This document shows, in pieces, positions 28,600-39,379 of a DNA stretch of 64,000 bases. The notes beneath the pieces are model-generated. The model was not told the DNA's origin. It was given only the letters and a program-made list of their open reading frames with translations, and made no database searches. This DNA comes from an uncultured Rhodobacterales bacterium. Lineage in GTDB: Bacteria > Pseudomonadota > Alphaproteobacteria > Rhodobacterales > Rhodobacteraceae. The stretch is taken from positions 42,385 through 106,384 of the forward strand of contig CAIMWI010000012.1 in NCBI GenBank assembly GCA_903845215.1. Direction: 5' to 3'. Made by a program: the position numbers and the translations under genes. The stretch's first letter is position 1. Every line of letters starts with the position of its first letter.

Positions 28600-29943
28600 C
28601 TATAAGGCCGCAAACCGCGCTTCTTGCCGCGGTGTCCATCTCAGATGCAACTGCCACCCCGCGTCGTCTAACTGCTCTTGCACCACCACACCTTCCGCCT
28701 GAAGCCACGCATATTTGCGCCCTTCGGCAAAGGGCAGCACCAAGTCCGTCTCGGTCTTAGCCTCATCAAAGGCGGCAGAGATGGCGTCCAGCAGGGCGGG
28801 CAGCCCCTCGCCCGTCAGGGCCGAGATGGCGTAAACATTGGCGCGGTTAGACAGGTTGGCGTCCAAAGCAGCGCGCGCTTCGGGGGTGACAAGGTCAAGC
28901 TTGTTCCAAACCTCGATCTGCGGCGTGTCGGCCGATACGCCAAGCGAGGTTAGAATATCCGCCACATCCGCCGCCTGTTCGGCCGTTTCAGGATGCGAGA
29001 TGTCGCGGACATGGGCGATCAAATCGGCTTCTAGCACCTCTTCCAGCGTGGCGCGAAAGGCTGCGACCAAGGCCGTCGGCAGGTCAGAGATAAAGCCCAC
29101 CGTATCAGACAAAATCCCCTTGCGCCCCGACGGCAGGGTGATGCCGCGCATGGTGGGATCAAGCGTTGCAAACAGCATGTCCTTGGCCAGAACCTCGGCC
29201 CCCGTCATGCGGTTGAACAGGGTTGATTTGCCCGCATTGGTATAGCCCACCAAGGCCACAATCGGAAACGGCACCTTGCGGCGCGAGGCGCGGTGCAGTT
29301 CGCGGGTTTTGACCACCTGCGCCAATTGACGTTTAAGCTTGATCACCTCGTCATCAATGGCGCGCCTGTCGGTTTCAATCTGCGTCTCGCCCGGCCCGCC
29401 CACAAAACCAAACCCGCCGCGCTGGCGTTCCAAATGGGTCCAAGCCCGCACAAGGCGTGAGCGTTGGTAAGACAGGGCGGCCAGTTCCACCTGCAACACC
29501 CCTTCGCGGGTGCGCGCGCGGTCGGCGAAAATCTCAAGGATCAACCCCGTGCGGTCCAAAAGCTTGACGCCCCATTCCTTTTCCAGATTGCGCTGTTGCA
29601 CCGGGCCCACGGTGCCGTCGACCAGCACCAGATCAATCTTTTCGTCTTTCAGAAGGGTCTTGATCTCTTCCACCTTGCCCGTGCCAAACAGCAGGCCCGG
29701 CGCCACTTTCGACAGGCGCACAATTTGCGCGCCGATCACATCCAATCCGGGAAGCGCTGCAGCCAAAGACACAGCCTCGGCCAGCCCGTGTTCGGGCAGG
29801 CGGCGTTTGCGGTCAGTTTTGACGGCAGGATGCAACACATAGGCGCGGGTCAGCGCCTCGGCTGTGTCATGCGTACCGCGCGGCGGGCGCGGGTCTTTGG
29901 GCAGATCGAAATCGTCTATGCCCTCGTCGGGCTGGCCGCTCAC
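28600..29943 (-). CDS. hflX: Ribosome-associated GTPase HflX
   Basis: GTPase that binds the 50S subunit and splits stalled ribosomes in relatives. The 447-residue protein has the N-terminal HflX domain with the GTG-K-EEI region (residues 87-94), the linker signature [13 protein letters not shown] (about 182-194), and the G domain with G1 GYTNAGKST (233-241), G3 DTVGF and G4 NKLD. The start is a GTG at 29943 that overlaps the hfq stop as GTGA, so translation is coupled to hfq, a widely conserved order. It ends the ntr-hfq-hflX run. Confidence 0.94.
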   Translation of the reverse strand: MSGQPDEGIDDFDLPKDPRPPRGTHDTAEALTRAYVLHPAVKTDRKRRLPEHGLAEAVSLAAALPGLDVIGAQIVRLSKVAPGLLFGTGKVEEIKTLLKDEKIDLVLVDGTVGPVQQRNLEKEWGVKLLDRTGLILEIFADRARTREGVLQVELAALSYQRSRLVRAWTHLERQRGGFGFVGGPGETQIETDRRAIDDEVIKLKRQLAQVVKTRELHRASRRKVPFPIVALVGYTNAGKSTLFNRMTGAEVLAKDMLFATLDPTMRGITLPSGRKGILSDTVGFISDLPTALVAAFRATLEEVLEADLIAHVRDISHPETAEQAADVADILTSLGVSADTPQIEVWNKLDLVTPEARAALDANLSNRANVYAISALTGEGLPALLDAISAAFDEAKTETDLVLPFAEGRKYAWLQAEGVVVQEQLDDAGWQLHLRWTPRQEARFAAL

Positions 29944-30173
29944 TCTTCGCCTTCGTAAAGGCTGATAGGGCCACCGGGCATGATGGTGGAAATGGCGTGT
30001 TTATACACCAACTGGCTTTGCCCATCGCGGCGCAGCAAGACGCAAAAGTTGTCAAACCACGTGATCATGCCTTGCAGTTTCACGCCATTGATCAAGAAAA
30101 TCGTGACCGGCACCTTGGCCTTGCGCACATGGTTCAGAAAGGCGTCTTGTAAATTTTGCTTGTCGGCAGCCAT
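29940..30173 (-). CDS. hfq: RNA chaperone Hfq
   Basis: Sm-like hexameric RNA chaperone for sRNA-mRNA pairing. The 77-residue protein begins [18 protein letters not shown]. It has the Sm1 motif ([15 protein letters not shown]) and the diagnostic Sm2 YKHAISTI. The C-terminal tail is very short ([12 protein letters not shown]), as is usual in alphaproteobacteria. The start at 30173 is the ATG directly before the conserved N-terminus; longer frames lack support. It sits between ntrX (116 bases upstream) and hflX (overlapping). Confidence 0.97.
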   Translation of the reverse strand: MAADKQNLQDAFLNHVRKAKVPVTIFLINGVKLQGMITWFDNFCVLLRRDGQSQLVYKHAISTIMPGGPISLYEGEE

Positions 30174-30289
30174 TTTTCTAGCCCTTGTTTTTGTCGTTTG
30201 GTGGGTTGGATTTCGCATCTGTGCTGCCCGCAAAGGGGCGCGCCAACCACAGACCAAGTATGGCCCTGCCCGAGCGCAGATTCCAGCGG

Positions 30290-31678
30290 TTAATTCTCGT
30301 CCTCGTCTTCGCCACCCTTGGCAGATGACACAACGCCCAAAGACTTTAACTTGCGATGCAAGGCTGAGCGTTCCATACCAACAAAACCTGCGGTTTTAGA
30401 GATGTTTCCGCCAAATCGGTTGATTTGGGCCAAAAGATATTCGCGTTCAAACACCTCTCGGGCCTCGCGCAGGGGCAAGTTGGCAATGGCCCCACCGATC
30501 ACATAGCTGCCACCCGAATCACTGGGCGCTTCCTGGCCTGGCAATTCATGCACCATAATCGGCCCTGCCCCATCGCCCAAGATTAAAACCCGCTCGATGA
30601 CATTTCGCAATTGGCGCACATTTCCCGGCCATGTCATGGTTTGCAGCAAGGCTTCTGCATCCGGCGACAGGTGGCGCAGGGTTAACCCTTGGCTGCGATG
30701 AAACATGTCAATGAAATGTGCCGTCAGTTCGGGAATATCCTCGCGCCGTTCTTCCAAAGAGGGCACTTGGATGGGAACCACGTTCAAGCGATCATACAAT
30801 TCTTGCCGAAACCGCCCAAGATCTATTTCGCTGCGCAAATCACGCGAGGTGGACGAAATCACCCGCAGATCAACCCGCACTTTCTGCGCACCCCCAACAC
30901 GGGTGAATTGCTGTTCGGTTAAAACCCGCAAAATTTTGGATTGCGTCCCAAGCGGCATATCTGCCACTTCATCAAAATAAACCACGCCGCCATGGCCTTG
31001 TTCAAGCAGGCCCTTTTCAACACCCCGTTCGGGCGTTTCACGGCCAAAAAGCACTTCTTCCATACGCTCCGGTTCGATCGTGGCCGAGGATACGGTCACG
31101 AATGCCGCCGAGGCGCGGGCAGAATTGCTGTGAATAAACCGCGCAGCCAGTTCTTTGCCCGAACCGGCAGGGCCGCTTAACATCACACGGCCGTTGGATT
31201 TTGTCACTTTATCCAACTGCGATTTCAACAGCTTAAAGGCAGGGCTTGAACCAAGCATGTCCGAAGATGTCACATCGCGCCGCCGCAGATCGGCGTTTTC
31301 GCGCCGCAAGCGCGAAGTTTCCATCGCGCGACTGACCACCACCATCAATTGGTCAATGTTGAACGGCTTTTCAATAAAATCGTAAGCCCCCTGCTTGATG
31401 GCCGCTACCGCGATTTCGATATTGCCATGGCCCGAAATGATGACCACTGGCACATCGGGATTGTCACGTTTGACAGATTTTAGAATGTCGATCCCATCCA
31501 TACGGCTGTCTTTCAGCCAGATGTCCAAAATCATCAACGAAGGCACCTCTTCATTGATGGCCGTCATGCAATCGTCAGAGTTCCCTGCCAACCGGACGCT
31601 ATAGCCTTCGTCCTTTAAAATATCTCCGATCAGGTCACGGATGTCTTTTTCATCGTCAATGATAAGGATATTGGTCAT
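30290..31678 (-). CDS. ntrX: Nitrogen regulation response regulator NtrX
   Basis: 462-residue AAA+ response regulator paired with NtrY. The receiver has Asp52 in MILDIWL, and the AAA+ Walker A is [10 protein letters not shown]. The usual GAFTGA loop for sigma-54 contact is absent: LFGRE is followed by TPERGVEKG and then [17 protein letters not shown]-terminal Fis-type helix-turn-helix ends the protein ([26 protein letters not shown]). Like other rhodobacterial NtrX proteins it may work with the housekeeping sigma factor or as a repressor. The start overlaps the ntrY stop by ATGA. Confidence 0.95.
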   Translation of the reverse strand: MTNILIIDDEKDIRDLIGDILKDEGYSVRLAGNSDDCMTAINEEVPSLMILDIWLKDSRMDGIDILKSVKRDNPDVPVVIISGHGNIEIAVAAIKQGAYDFIEKPFNIDQLMVVVSRAMETSRLRRENADLRRRDVTSSDMLGSSPAFKLLKSQLDKVTKSNGRVMLSGPAGSGKELAARFIHSNSARASAAFVTVSSATIEPERMEEVLFGRETPERGVEKGLLEQGHGGVVYFDEVADMPLGTQSKILRVLTEQQFTRVGGAQKVRVDLRVISSTSRDLRSEIDLGRFRQELYDRLNVVPIQVPSLEERREDIPELTAHFIDMFHRSQGLTLRHLSPDAEALLQTMTWPGNVRQLRNVIERVLILGDGAGPIMVHELPGQEAPSDSGGSYVIGGAIANLPLREAREVFEREYLLAQINRFGGNISKTAGFVGMERSALHRKLKSLGVVSSAKGGEDEDEN

Positions 31679-33951
31679 GCTTCCCCTCGGCCCGATTGGG
31701 TTTGGCTGCGGCCGGATAGTGATTTGGTGCGCGTGGCATGGGGCAGGCGAATCTCTGCCATGGCCCCTGCGGTTGTGTTGCCTTCAAAGACGGGTGCGTC
31801 GATCAAAACCAACGTCCCGCCATGTTCTTCGATGATCTTTTTCACAATTGGCAATCCCAAACCCGTCCCTTTTTCGCGCGTGGTGACATAGGGCTCAAAC
31901 AGCCGAGAGCGGTCAGGGGGCAATCCCGTGCCATTGTCGGCAATGCGGATCACCGAAGTCCCATCACGAGATTCAAGGCTGACGCGAATTTCCGGCACAA
32001 AGTTGGGATCTTGGGATTTCGCCCGCTTTTCTTCAATGGCTTCTCCGGCGTTCTTGATCAGGTTTGTCATGGCTTGCCCGATCATGGTGCCGTCAAGTTC
32101 AATCATCACCGCACCATCTGGCAACGTGCTGCGGAAGGTTACGTCGGGCTGGCCATTTTCTTGCAGCATGATGGCAGCCTTGACCAAAGCTTTCAGATCC
32201 GTCTCGCGCCTGTCAGGTTCGGGCATGCGGGCAAATTTCGAGAATTCGTCCACGATCCGACGCAAGTCGTTGGTTTGGCGGATGATGACATCGGCATATT
32301 GCTCTAATTCTTCTGGGTCGCTGACTTGGGTGCGGTATTTGCGCCGGATGCGTTCGGCAGACAATTGAATGGGGGTAAGCGGGTTCTTGATCTCGTGCGC
32401 GATACGGCGCGCCACATCGCCCCAAGCCGCCATCCTTTGGGCCGAAACAAGATCTGTGACGTCATCAAACGCCACAACAAACCCCTCAACGCCGCCATCC
32501 GCGCCGTGCCGTTCGCTCATCCGCACCAGCAGGCTTTCCAATTTACCACGCCGCGAAAGGCGCACTTCCTCTTGCAAAACGGCACCTGTATCGGTTTGCA
32601 ACCGATCAAAAAGCGCCGACAGTTCAGGGGCGACTTGGCTCAAGGTGACATCCAAAGCCGGTTCGGCGGGCAAATCCAGCATCCGCATTCCGGCGCGGTT
32701 GACAAATTCCACCCGTCCGGCGGCATCCAAACCGATCACCCCCGCCGTGATGCTGGACAAAACCGAGTCAAAAAGCCGTCTGCGCCCTTCGGTTTGGCTG
32801 TGGCCTGCCATCAAGGCCTCGCGTTGGTTTTTCAACTGGCGGGTCATCTGGTTGAAAAGGCGGCCAAGCATCGCGATCTCGTCATCGCTTTCTTCTTCGG
32901 TCACCTGAACGTCCAGATCCCCTGCCCCAACACGTTGCGCCGCCCCCGCCAATCGCCCCACAGGCCGCGCCAAACGCTCGGCAAACACCAATCCACCCCA
33001 AATGGCCGCAATGATCAAAATCACCGCAAATCCAAGGTATAAGAGGCCAAAGTTAAACAAAACCTTGCCACGTTCGCTTTCCAACTGCTGATACAGCGTG
33101 GCGGTTTGCTGGGTTTCATCCAGCAACCCCAAAATCTTGCCATCAACCCTGCGCGAGACATAAAGCAAGCGGTCAGGAAATGAAGCCAAGTTCACCAAGG
33201 CGCGCAGTTCCGAATTGGGCCAGTCTTGAATCAAGACCACCTCGCCCGCTTTTGCGCGCATGATTTGCGCAGCGGTGGGTTTTTCAAAATCAAAGAGGTA
33301 GCTTTTATCGCCCCTGATTTTCAAAACACCCGTCGCGGTGATGACGTAAACCTCTTTCAAACCGCGCTGGATAGACCCCTGACCTGCCACCAATACCGGT
33401 CGCATAGCCCCGTCATCGGCCTGCGGGTTTTGTTTTTGAACCCCTTCCAAAATCTGCGCCAAATCCTGCGTGTCTTTTGTAAGGGTTGTGCTTTGCTCAA
33501 CCTCATAAGCCTCTGCCGCCTCAAGTGAGGCGCCCACGACAGACCGAACCCGATCTGAAAACCAGCCCTCAAGCCCGATATTCACCGTTAAAACACCAAA
33601 CACCGCGACAAGAACCGTGGGAATCAGCGCCACAATGGCAAATACCCCCGTCAGGCGCAGGTGAAGGCGCGATCCCGCCGATTGGCTGCGCCGGTCGGAT
33701 ACCATCTGCACCACGCGCCGCAAAACCAAAGCTGCCAGCACCAGCACATAGACCATGTCGGCCAGCAAGATCAGTCGCAGGCTTGGCGAGGATGCACCTT
33801 GGTTCAAAGGCCCCAGCGCCAAAAAGGTCGCCACCGCCAGAACGGGGCCTAAAAACACCAGCCCCAGCGTCAAACCGGTCTGCACCTGTCTGATCCGGCT
33901 GATCCGCGACACGGTATTTGGCCATGTCGAAATGATACTCTCTTGATCCAC
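31675..33951 (-). CDS. ntrY: Nitrogen regulation sensor histidine kinase NtrY
   Basis: 758-residue membrane sensor. Hydrophobic segments lie near residues 25-45, 55-75, 90-115 and 300-325, with a periplasmic sensor region between the third and fourth. A HAMP domain follows (RLARPVGRLAGAAQRVGAGDLDV), then a PAS domain (GVIGLDAAGRVEFVNRAGMRML). The H-box is [21 protein letters not shown] and the ATP-binding part has NLIKNAGEAI, DNGTGLP and GTGLGLPIVKKI. It should phosphorylate NtrX, whose gene it overlaps. A 95-base gap to ntrC could hold an internal promoter. Confidence 0.95.
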   Translation of the reverse strand: MDQESIISTWPNTVSRISRIRQVQTGLTLGLVFLGPVLAVATFLALGPLNQGASSPSLRLILLADMVYVLVLAALVLRRVVQMVSDRRSQSAGSRLHLRLTGVFAIVALIPTVLVAVFGVLTVNIGLEGWFSDRVRSVVGASLEAAEAYEVEQSTTLTKDTQDLAQILEGVQKQNPQADDGAMRPVLVAGQGSIQRGLKEVYVITATGVLKIRGDKSYLFDFEKPTAAQIMRAKAGEVVLIQDWPNSELRALVNLASFPDRLLYVSRRVDGKILGLLDETQQTATLYQQLESERGKVLFNFGLLYLGFAVILIIAAIWGGLVFAERLARPVGRLAGAAQRVGAGDLDVQVTEEESDDEIAMLGRLFNQMTRQLKNQREALMAGHSQTEGRRRLFDSVLSSITAGVIGLDAAGRVEFVNRAGMRMLDLPAEPALDVTLSQVAPELSALFDRLQTDTGAVLQEEVRLSRRGKLESLLVRMSERHGADGGVEGFVVAFDDVTDLVSAQRMAAWGDVARRIAHEIKNPLTPIQLSAERIRRKYRTQVSDPEELEQYADVIIRQTNDLRRIVDEFSKFARMPEPDRRETDLKALVKAAIMLQENGQPDVTFRSTLPDGAVMIELDGTMIGQAMTNLIKNAGEAIEEKRAKSQDPNFVPEIRVSLESRDGTSVIRIADNGTGLPPDRSRLFEPYVTTREKGTGLGLPIVKKIIEEHGGTLVLIDAPVFEGNTTAGAMAEIRLPHATRTKSLSGRSQTQSGRGEA

Positions 33952-34046
33952 AACCCGACCCTAGCTGGCGCAGGCTGTACATTTGCCCGCCCTATCTTCA
34001 GTGGCCTCAGGTCTGCGACCCAGAAGACACACAAGATGTGGCTTTA

Positions 34047-35417
34047 TTACATCAGCTTGCGGCGGCGTGTCACGCGGATATCCAGATCCGTGATCTTCTT
34101 ACGCAAGGTGTTGCGGTTTATTCCCAAAAGGTCAGCACATTTGGCTTGATTGCCCGCCGTGGCATCCAGGGCTATTTCGATCAAGGGCAGTTCGATCTCG
34201 CGCAAGATCCGGTCGTAAACGCCGTTTGGGGGCAATTGACCGTTGTGCAAATCAAAATAGCGCTTCAGGTGCCGCGCCACGGATTGCGACAGCTTTTCGT
34301 TTTCCACAGCCCCCGCACGGGCAGGTTCCGTTGCCTGCGGCCCGCCCAGAACGAATTCCAGTTCGGCGGCGCTGATATCGGGTTCAGAAGAGGTGACAAG
34401 CAACCGCTTCAGAACATTCTCCAATTGGCGCACGTTGCCTGGCCATGGGAAGGCGCGCAAAATATTGTGGGCGGGCTGGGATATTTTGCGCGTCATTCCC
34501 ATGTCGCGCTCGGCTCTTGTCATGAAGTGATCGGCCAAAAGGGGAATGTCTTCGACCCGTTCCCGCAAAGGCGGCACGTTGAAAGACACCCCACCCAAGC
34601 GGTAGAACAGGTCTTTGCGCAGCCGCCCTTGTTCAACCCTAAGCGCCAGATCCACCTGCGAGGTGGCCAATACGCGTGGGGCGTGATCATCGGCCACATC
34701 CAGCATGCGCACCAGACGGGCTTGGCCGTCATCATCAAAATCAGCCACTTCATCCACCAGCAAGGTGCCACCCCGTGCCTTGGCCATAAGCGTTGCGATG
34801 CCATCAACGCCGCCCAGATCGGCGGCCTGTGCTGTGACAAAAGGCTGGCTACGCCGATCAGAGAAATCGTGGATGGCGCGTGCGATCAGGCTTTTGCCTG
34901 TGCCCGACTCGCCCGTAATCAGCACCGGCAGATCGGTGTTCATCACCTTGGCGACCAAGCGGTACAACGCCTGCATCGCCGCTGTTCGCCCGACCAAAGG
35001 CAGATCATCCCCCGGTTCGCGCACTGGGTTCACCACGGCCGCAGCCACCCTGCGCTTTGAATCCAAAGCACGGGCGCAACGTTTCATCAGATCAGGCAGA
35101 TCAAAGGGTTTGGGCAGGTAATCAAACGCCTCGGCCTCGGCCGCTTGGATGGCCGTCATGATGGTGTTTTGTGCCGAAATCACAATGACGGGCAGGCCCG
35201 GACGAATGCGGGTGATGCGAGGCAATGTTTCTAACCCGTTGCCATCGGGCATGATCACATCCGAGATGACCAAATCACCCTTCCCCTCTTCCACCCACCG
35301 CATCAGTGTCATCAAGCTAGACGTGGCATGCACCTTGCATCCTGCGCGGGTCAACGCTTGGGTCAGCACGGTGCGGATCGTGCGGTCGTCATCGGCGACC
35401 AAGACAGTGCCATCCAT
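34047..35417 (-). CDS. ntrC: Nitrogen regulation response regulator NtrC
   Basis: 456-residue AAA+ response regulator and partner of NtrB. The receiver phosphoacceptor is Asp53 in [11 protein letters not shown]. The AAA+ domain has Walker [11 protein letters not shown] and Walker [13 protein letters not shown], but no GAFTGA loop: the stretch between them is shortened ([21 protein letters not shown]). The C-terminal Fis-type helix-turn-helix reads [19 protein letters not shown]. The Rhodobacter capsulatus NtrC lacks the same loop and activates sigma-70 polymerase, so the same mode is inferred here. It follows ntrB by one base. Confidence 0.95.
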   Translation of the reverse strand: MDGTVLVADDDRTIRTVLTQALTRAGCKVHATSSLMTLMRWVEEGKGDLVISDVIMPDGNGLETLPRITRIRPGLPVIVISAQNTIMTAIQAAEAEAFDYLPKPFDLPDLMKRCARALDSKRRVAAAVVNPVREPGDDLPLVGRTAAMQALYRLVAKVMNTDLPVLITGESGTGKSLIARAIHDFSDRRSQPFVTAQAADLGGVDGIATLMAKARGGTLLVDEVADFDDDGQARLVRMLDVADDHAPRVLATSQVDLALRVEQGRLRKDLFYRLGGVSFNVPPLRERVEDIPLLADHFMTRAERDMGMTRKISQPAHNILRAFPWPGNVRQLENVLKRLLVTSSEPDISAAELEFVLGGPQATEPARAGAVENEKLSQSVARHLKRYFDLHNGQLPPNGVYDRILREIELPLIEIALDATAGNQAKCADLLGINRNTLRKKITDLDIRVTRRRKLM

Positions 35418-35418
35418 T

Positions 35419-36504
35419 CTAGCTCTCCTTCAGGTTGTCTTTGGGGGCAAGGGGCAGGGAAATGCGAAAAACGGTGCGCCCGGGCGAGGATTCGGCCCCG
35501 ATCAAACCGCCGTGGTCGGTGATAATTTTTGACACAAGCGCCAAGCCCAGCCCCGTGCCATTTTCGCGGCCCGAGACAAAAGGTTCAAATATATCGGCCG
35601 CGATGTCGGGGGGAATTCCGGGGCCGTCGTCAATGATCTCGATTTGCAAGGGCAGGCGGGCACCAGAGCCATCTTTGCGCCGCAAGCGCAGCGACAGATC
35701 ATAAAAGGTGCGCAAACGGATCCGGCCCTGACGGCCGCGGCTGGCTTCGACGGCATTTTTGATCAGGTTTAAGAAAACCTGCATCAACTGGTCAGGGTCA
35801 GCCCATGTGGCGGGAAGAGAGGGGTCGTAATCCTCCACAATCAGCATATGGCTGGCATAGCCCATCAGCGCAGACCTGCGGGCCCTGTCCAAAGCGTCAT
35901 GAATATTGACAGCCCGCGCATCAGGTGGACGCAGATTGCCAAAGTGTTCAACCTGTTCAAGCAGTTTCACAATGCGGCGGGTTTCTTCAACGATCAAATC
36001 CGTCAACTCGCGGTCTTCGGGCGAAAGGTTCATCGACAAAAGCTGGGCCGCCCCCGATATGCCCGCCAAAGGGTTCTTGATCTCGTGCGCAAGCATTTCG
36101 GCCATGCCGATGGCCGACTTTGCCGCAGCCGAAGCACTGCGCGTGCGGCCGATGCGTTCGGCCATGACCCGCGGCGAGATCAGCAGCAAAATTTGCGACG
36201 GATCGTCTTGCAGCGGGGCCAATTGCAACAAGCAGTGCGGCAAGGTGCGTTCGGTCGTGGTAAGCGTGACATCGTTGATATTGACATCCGATTGGTTGGT
36301 GCGCGCCCGCGCTAAAGACTCGTCCAAGGACACATCGGCTTTCAGCTTGTCGGTTAGGCTGTGGTGCAACAGGCTTTTGGACGAAGTGTTCAGAAAGGTT
36401 TCTGCCGCAGGATTGGCGGCAACGATGGTGTTTTGCGCATCGATCAGCAGCGCGGGCATCGGCAAAGAGGCCCAGATGGCATTGAAAGGTGATTTGGAAT
36501 TCAT
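35419..36504 (-). CDS. ntrB: Nitrogen regulation sensor histidine kinase NtrB
   Basis: 361-residue soluble histidine kinase/phosphatase for NtrC, controlled by PII proteins in relatives. An N-terminal PAS domain ([22 protein letters not shown]) is followed by the H-box [22 protein letters not shown] and the HATPase motifs [17 protein letters not shown] and [13 protein letters not shown]. No membrane segment is seen. The start overlaps the dusB stop as ATGA. The dusB-ntrB-ntrC order is conserved in alphaproteobacteria. Confidence 0.95.
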   Translation of the reverse strand: MNSKSPFNAIWASLPMPALLIDAQNTIVAANPAAETFLNTSSKSLLHHSLTDKLKADVSLDESLARARTNQSDVNINDVTLTTTERTLPHCLLQLAPLQDDPSQILLLISPRVMAERIGRTRSASAAAKSAIGMAEMLAHEIKNPLAGISGAAQLLSMNLSPEDRELTDLIVEETRRIVKLLEQVEHFGNLRPPDARAVNIHDALDRARRSALMGYASHMLIVEDYDPSLPATWADPDQLMQVFLNLIKNAVEASRGRQGRIRLRTFYDLSLRLRRKDGSGARLPLQIEIIDDGPGIPPDIAADIFEPFVSGRENGTGLGLALVSKIITDHGGLIGAESSPGRTVFRISLPLAPKDNLKES

Positions 36505-37499
36505 GCCGCGTGCCTTTCGCCATTTGCGAAAATCTGACCAATCAAATGCAAAACCTGTGCGGGACTATGAATGACCAAAAGCGTCTCGCGGTGTTGGGCC
36601 AAGCCGGCGGCTTCTAGATACCAGCCCAGGTGCTTGCGTGCGCAGCGCGCCCCCAAGTCTTTGCCGTAAAAGGACAGCATCGCCTCGTAATGGCCACACA
36701 CAAGTGCGGCCAAATCCGCCCCTTGCGGCACGATCGGCGCGGGGGTTTTGTACAATTCATGGGCAATTTGTGCCAAAACCCAAGGGGCGCCCTGCGCTCC
36801 GCGCCCGATCATCACGCCATCCGCCCCCGATTGGCGCAAAGCCTCACGCGCGGTGGTGGCATTGATGATGTCACCATTGGCAATGACGGGGATGGTGACG
36901 GCCTCTTTCACAGCGGCAATCGCCGCCCAGTTGGCGCTGCCTTTATAAAGCTGGCAGCGGGTGCGCCCATGCAGCGTGATCATCGCAATCCCGGCCAGTT
37001 CGGCCCGCCGCGCAAGATCTGCCGCATTCAAGCTGGTATCATCCCAGCCCAGCCGCGTCTTCAGCGTGACAGGCACATCCACCGCCGCGACCACCGCCTC
37101 GATCACCTTCAGCGCAAGATCAAGATCGCGCAGCAACGCCGCCCCACAGGCCCCCGTGGTAACGCGCTTGGTTGGGCAGCCCATGTTGATGTCGATGATC
37201 TTTGCGCCCTGCCCTGCCACAAAGCGGGCAGCTTCAGCCATCCAATAGGGGTCGCGGCCCACCAATTGCACAGCGCTTTGCTGATCCATCCCCACTTCAT
37301 CCACTGTGGCGCGCGCGCGCATTTCGGGATGGTCGCGCATCACCTCGGCAGAGGCCACCATTTCTGACACCACCAGCCCCGCCCCAAAGCCCGCCACAAC
37401 CCGACGCCACGGCAAGTCCGTTATTCCAGCCATCGGCGCCAAAATGACAGGGGGCGCCAAAATGACAGGATGGGTCAGGGTGATTTGGCGATCTGGCAC
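36501..37499 (-). CDS. dusB: tRNA-dihydrouridine synthase
   Basis: Flavoenzyme that reduces uridines in the tRNA D-loop. The 332-residue protein (NifR3 type) has the FMN-binding start VILAPMAGITDLPWRRVV, the catalytic cysteine in INMGCPTKRVT, KTRLGWDD, TLHGRTRCQLYKGSANW, and NGDIINATTA. A direct 18-base duplication near the 5' end (37435-37470) encodes PVILAP twice, so this protein carries six extra residues before the barrel. It is the first gene of the ntr run and overlaps ntrB. The upstream 237-base spacer to ispDF should hold the operon promoter. Confidence 0.94.
   Translation of the reverse strand: MPDRQITLTHPVILAPPVILAPMAGITDLPWRRVVAGFGAGLVVSEMVASAEVMRDHPEMRARATVDEVGMDQQSAVQLVGRDPYWMAEAARFVAGQGAKIIDINMGCPTKRVTTGACGAALLRDLDLALKVIEAVVAAVDVPVTLKTRLGWDDTSLNAADLARRAELAGIAMITLHGRTRCQLYKGSANWAAIAAVKEAVTIPVIANGDIINATTAREALRQSGADGVMIGRGAQGAPWVLAQIAHELYKTPAPIVPQGADLAALVCGHYEAMLSFYGKDLGARCARKHLGWYLEAAGLAQHRETLLVIHSPAQVLHLIGQIFANGERHAA
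37435..37470. repeat. 18-bp tandem duplication inside dusB
   Basis: GGCGCCAAAATGACAGGG and GGCGCCAAAATGACAGGA lie head to tail and differ only at the last base. Read on the minus strand they encode PVILAP twice in a row. The near-identity suggests a recent slippage event that kept the reading frame. Confidence 0.9.
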
Positions 37500-37736
37500 A
37501 GGGTTTCCTTGTCGAATTGCCCCTTCCTATTGCGATTGCCACGAAAGCTCAAAGGATTGCAGCTGAATTTTCGCCTTAAATTCAGGCATCGCTTAAATTT
37601 TAGGCGTATTGGGCAAGCCAAGCGAAAGTCTTGGAATTTTTCCTCGCCCAAAGAGCGGATCCATTCTTTGCAGATCGCTAGGTTCGAATTCCATCCCGCC
37701 AAAATTTGGTCTAAACCGGATCGAAAGGTTGGATAG

Positions 37737-38867
37737 ATGACAACAGCAGCGATCATCGTGGCGGCTGGCCGTGGCCTTCGGGCAGGCGGCGGACTGGCCA
37801 AGCAGTGGCGCGCCCTGGCCGGGCAGCCTGTGGCTGGCCATGCTTTGGCGGCCTTTGCGGGCATGGCGCGGGTCTTGGTCATTCACCCCGACGACCGCGC
37901 TTTGGCCGAAAGTGTGGCTGATGGCGCGCGGATCGTGGAAGGCGGGGCCACTCGGGCCGCATCGGTGCGCGCAGCGCTTGAGGCTTTGTCGGATCAAGGC
38001 ATCACCAAAGTGTTAATCCATGACGCCGCCCGCCCTGCCGTATCGGCAGACTTGATTGCCCGTGTTTTGACAGCCCTTGACCACGCCCAAGGCGCTGCCC
38101 CTGCGCTGCCTGTGACAGATGCCTTGTGGACGGGTGCCGAAGGCCGCGTGACAGGCACGCGCGATCGCAGCGGCCTTTTTCGCGCCCAAACCCCGCAAGG
38201 CTTTGACTTTGATGCCATCTTAAAGGCCCACCGCGCCCATCAAGGCGATGCGGCCGACGATGTCGAAGTGGCCCGTGCCGCAGGTTTAACGGTTGTCATG
38301 GTTCCAGGTGATGAGGCCAATCAGAAACTGACCTTCCCCGGCGACTTTCTGCGCGCCGAGCAGGCTTTGCAAAAAACAGGAGCGCGCATGGATGTGCGAA
38401 TGGGAAACGGCTACGATGTCCATGCCTTTTGCGAGGGCGACGCGGTATGGCTTTGCGGCGTAAAAGTACCGCATGGCAAGGCTTTGCTGGGGCATTCTGA
38501 TGCAGATGTGGGCATGCATGCGCTGACCGATGCGATTTATGGCGCGCTTGCGGCGGGGGATATCGGGCAACACTTCCCGCCCTCTGATCCGCAGTGGAAA
38601 GGTGCTGACAGCCAGATCTTCTTGAAACATGCCGCCGACTTGGCCCGCAGCCGCGGCTTTGCTATCACCAGTGCTGATGTAACGCTGGTCTGTGAGCGCC
38701 CCAAGATCGGCCCTCATGCCGCGGCCATGCGACAAGCCTTGGCGGCCATTATGGGCATGGAGGTTGACCGCGTCAGCGTGAAGGCCACAACCTCCGAACG
38801 CTTGGGCTTTACCGGGCGTGAAGAGGGCATCGCAGCACTGGCCACCGCTGTCTTGGTGGCCCGATGA
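37737..38867 (+). CDS. ispDF: Bifunctional IspD/IspF of the MEP isoprenoid pathway
   Basis: A fusion of 2-C-methyl-D-erythritol 4-phosphate cytidylyltransferase (IspD, residues 1 to about 217) and MECDP synthase (IspF, about 221-376). The IspD part shows [12 protein letters not shown] with a KQW variant of KQY, and LIHDAARP. The IspF part shows GNGYDVHAF with the metal ligands Asp227 and His229, [28 protein letters not shown], and [17 protein letters not shown]. The fusion is typical of alphaproteobacteria; IspE is elsewhere. The stop overlaps pgpA by ATGA. Confidence 0.96.
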   Translation: MTTAAIIVAAGRGLRAGGGLAKQWRALAGQPVAGHALAAFAGMARVLVIHPDDRALAESVADGARIVEGGATRAASVRAALEALSDQGITKVLIHDAARPAVSADLIARVLTALDHAQGAAPALPVTDALWTGAEGRVTGTRDRSGLFRAQTPQGFDFDAILKAHRAHQGDAADDVEVARAAGLTVVMVPGDEANQKLTFPGDFLRAEQALQKTGARMDVRMGNGYDVHAFCEGDAVWLCGVKVPHGKALLGHSDADVGMHALTDAIYGALAAGDIGQHFPPSDPQWKGADSQIFLKHAADLARSRGFAITSADVTLVCERPKIGPHAAAMRQALAAIMGMEVDRVSVKATTSERLGFTGREEGIAALATAVLVAR

Positions 38868-39379
38868 GCCGGCTTTTGGTGATATTCTTCGGTGTGGGCC
38901 TTTTGCGACCTGCGCCGGGCACTTGGGGGTCGGCTGCGGCGCTGTTGTTGGGCATGGGCATTTTGCAGCTTGGCGGGTTTCCATCCCTAGTTCTGGCAAC
39001 GGGGCTGGTTACAGCTTTGGGCTTTTGGGCCTGCGGGGTGGAACTGCGCCCGGGCCAAGATCCGTCCGAGGTGGTGATTGACGAAGTGGCTGGCCAGTGG
39101 GTGGCGATGTTGTTCACAGCCTTTGCCTTTTGGGCGCGCGGCTTTCCGACCACGGGGTTTTGGAGCAGCGGGCATTTGGGATTGCTGCCTTGGCCAGCTT
39201 GGGTATTTCCCTTTGCGCTGTTTCGCCTGTTCGACATTTGGAAACCTTGGGTCATCGGGCGGGCCGACCGACGCAAAGATGTGGCGGGGGTGATGCTGGA
39301 TGATCTTTGGGCCGGCCTTTTTGCGGGCATCACCACGGTGATCTTGGCAGCACTTTATTACGCAACGCTGCTGGTATGA
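38864..39379 (+). CDS. pgpA: Phosphatidylglycerophosphatase A
   Basis: Inner-membrane enzyme that dephosphorylates phosphatidylglycerol phosphate. The 171-residue protein has the family motifs [26 protein letters not shown] (catalytic acidic residues), [10 protein letters not shown] and [13 protein letters not shown], and four hydrophobic segments. It is coupled by ATGA overlaps to ispDF before it and to the CinA-like gene after it, forming a tight three-gene unit. Confidence 0.93.
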   Translation: MSRLLVIFFGVGLLRPAPGTWGSAAALLLGMGILQLGGFPSLVLATGLVTALGFWACGVELRPGQDPSEVVIDEVAGQWVAMLFTAFAFWARGFPTTGFWSSGHLGLLPWPAWVFPFALFRLFDIWKPWVIGRADRRKDVAGVMLDDLWAGLFAGITTVILAALYYATLLV

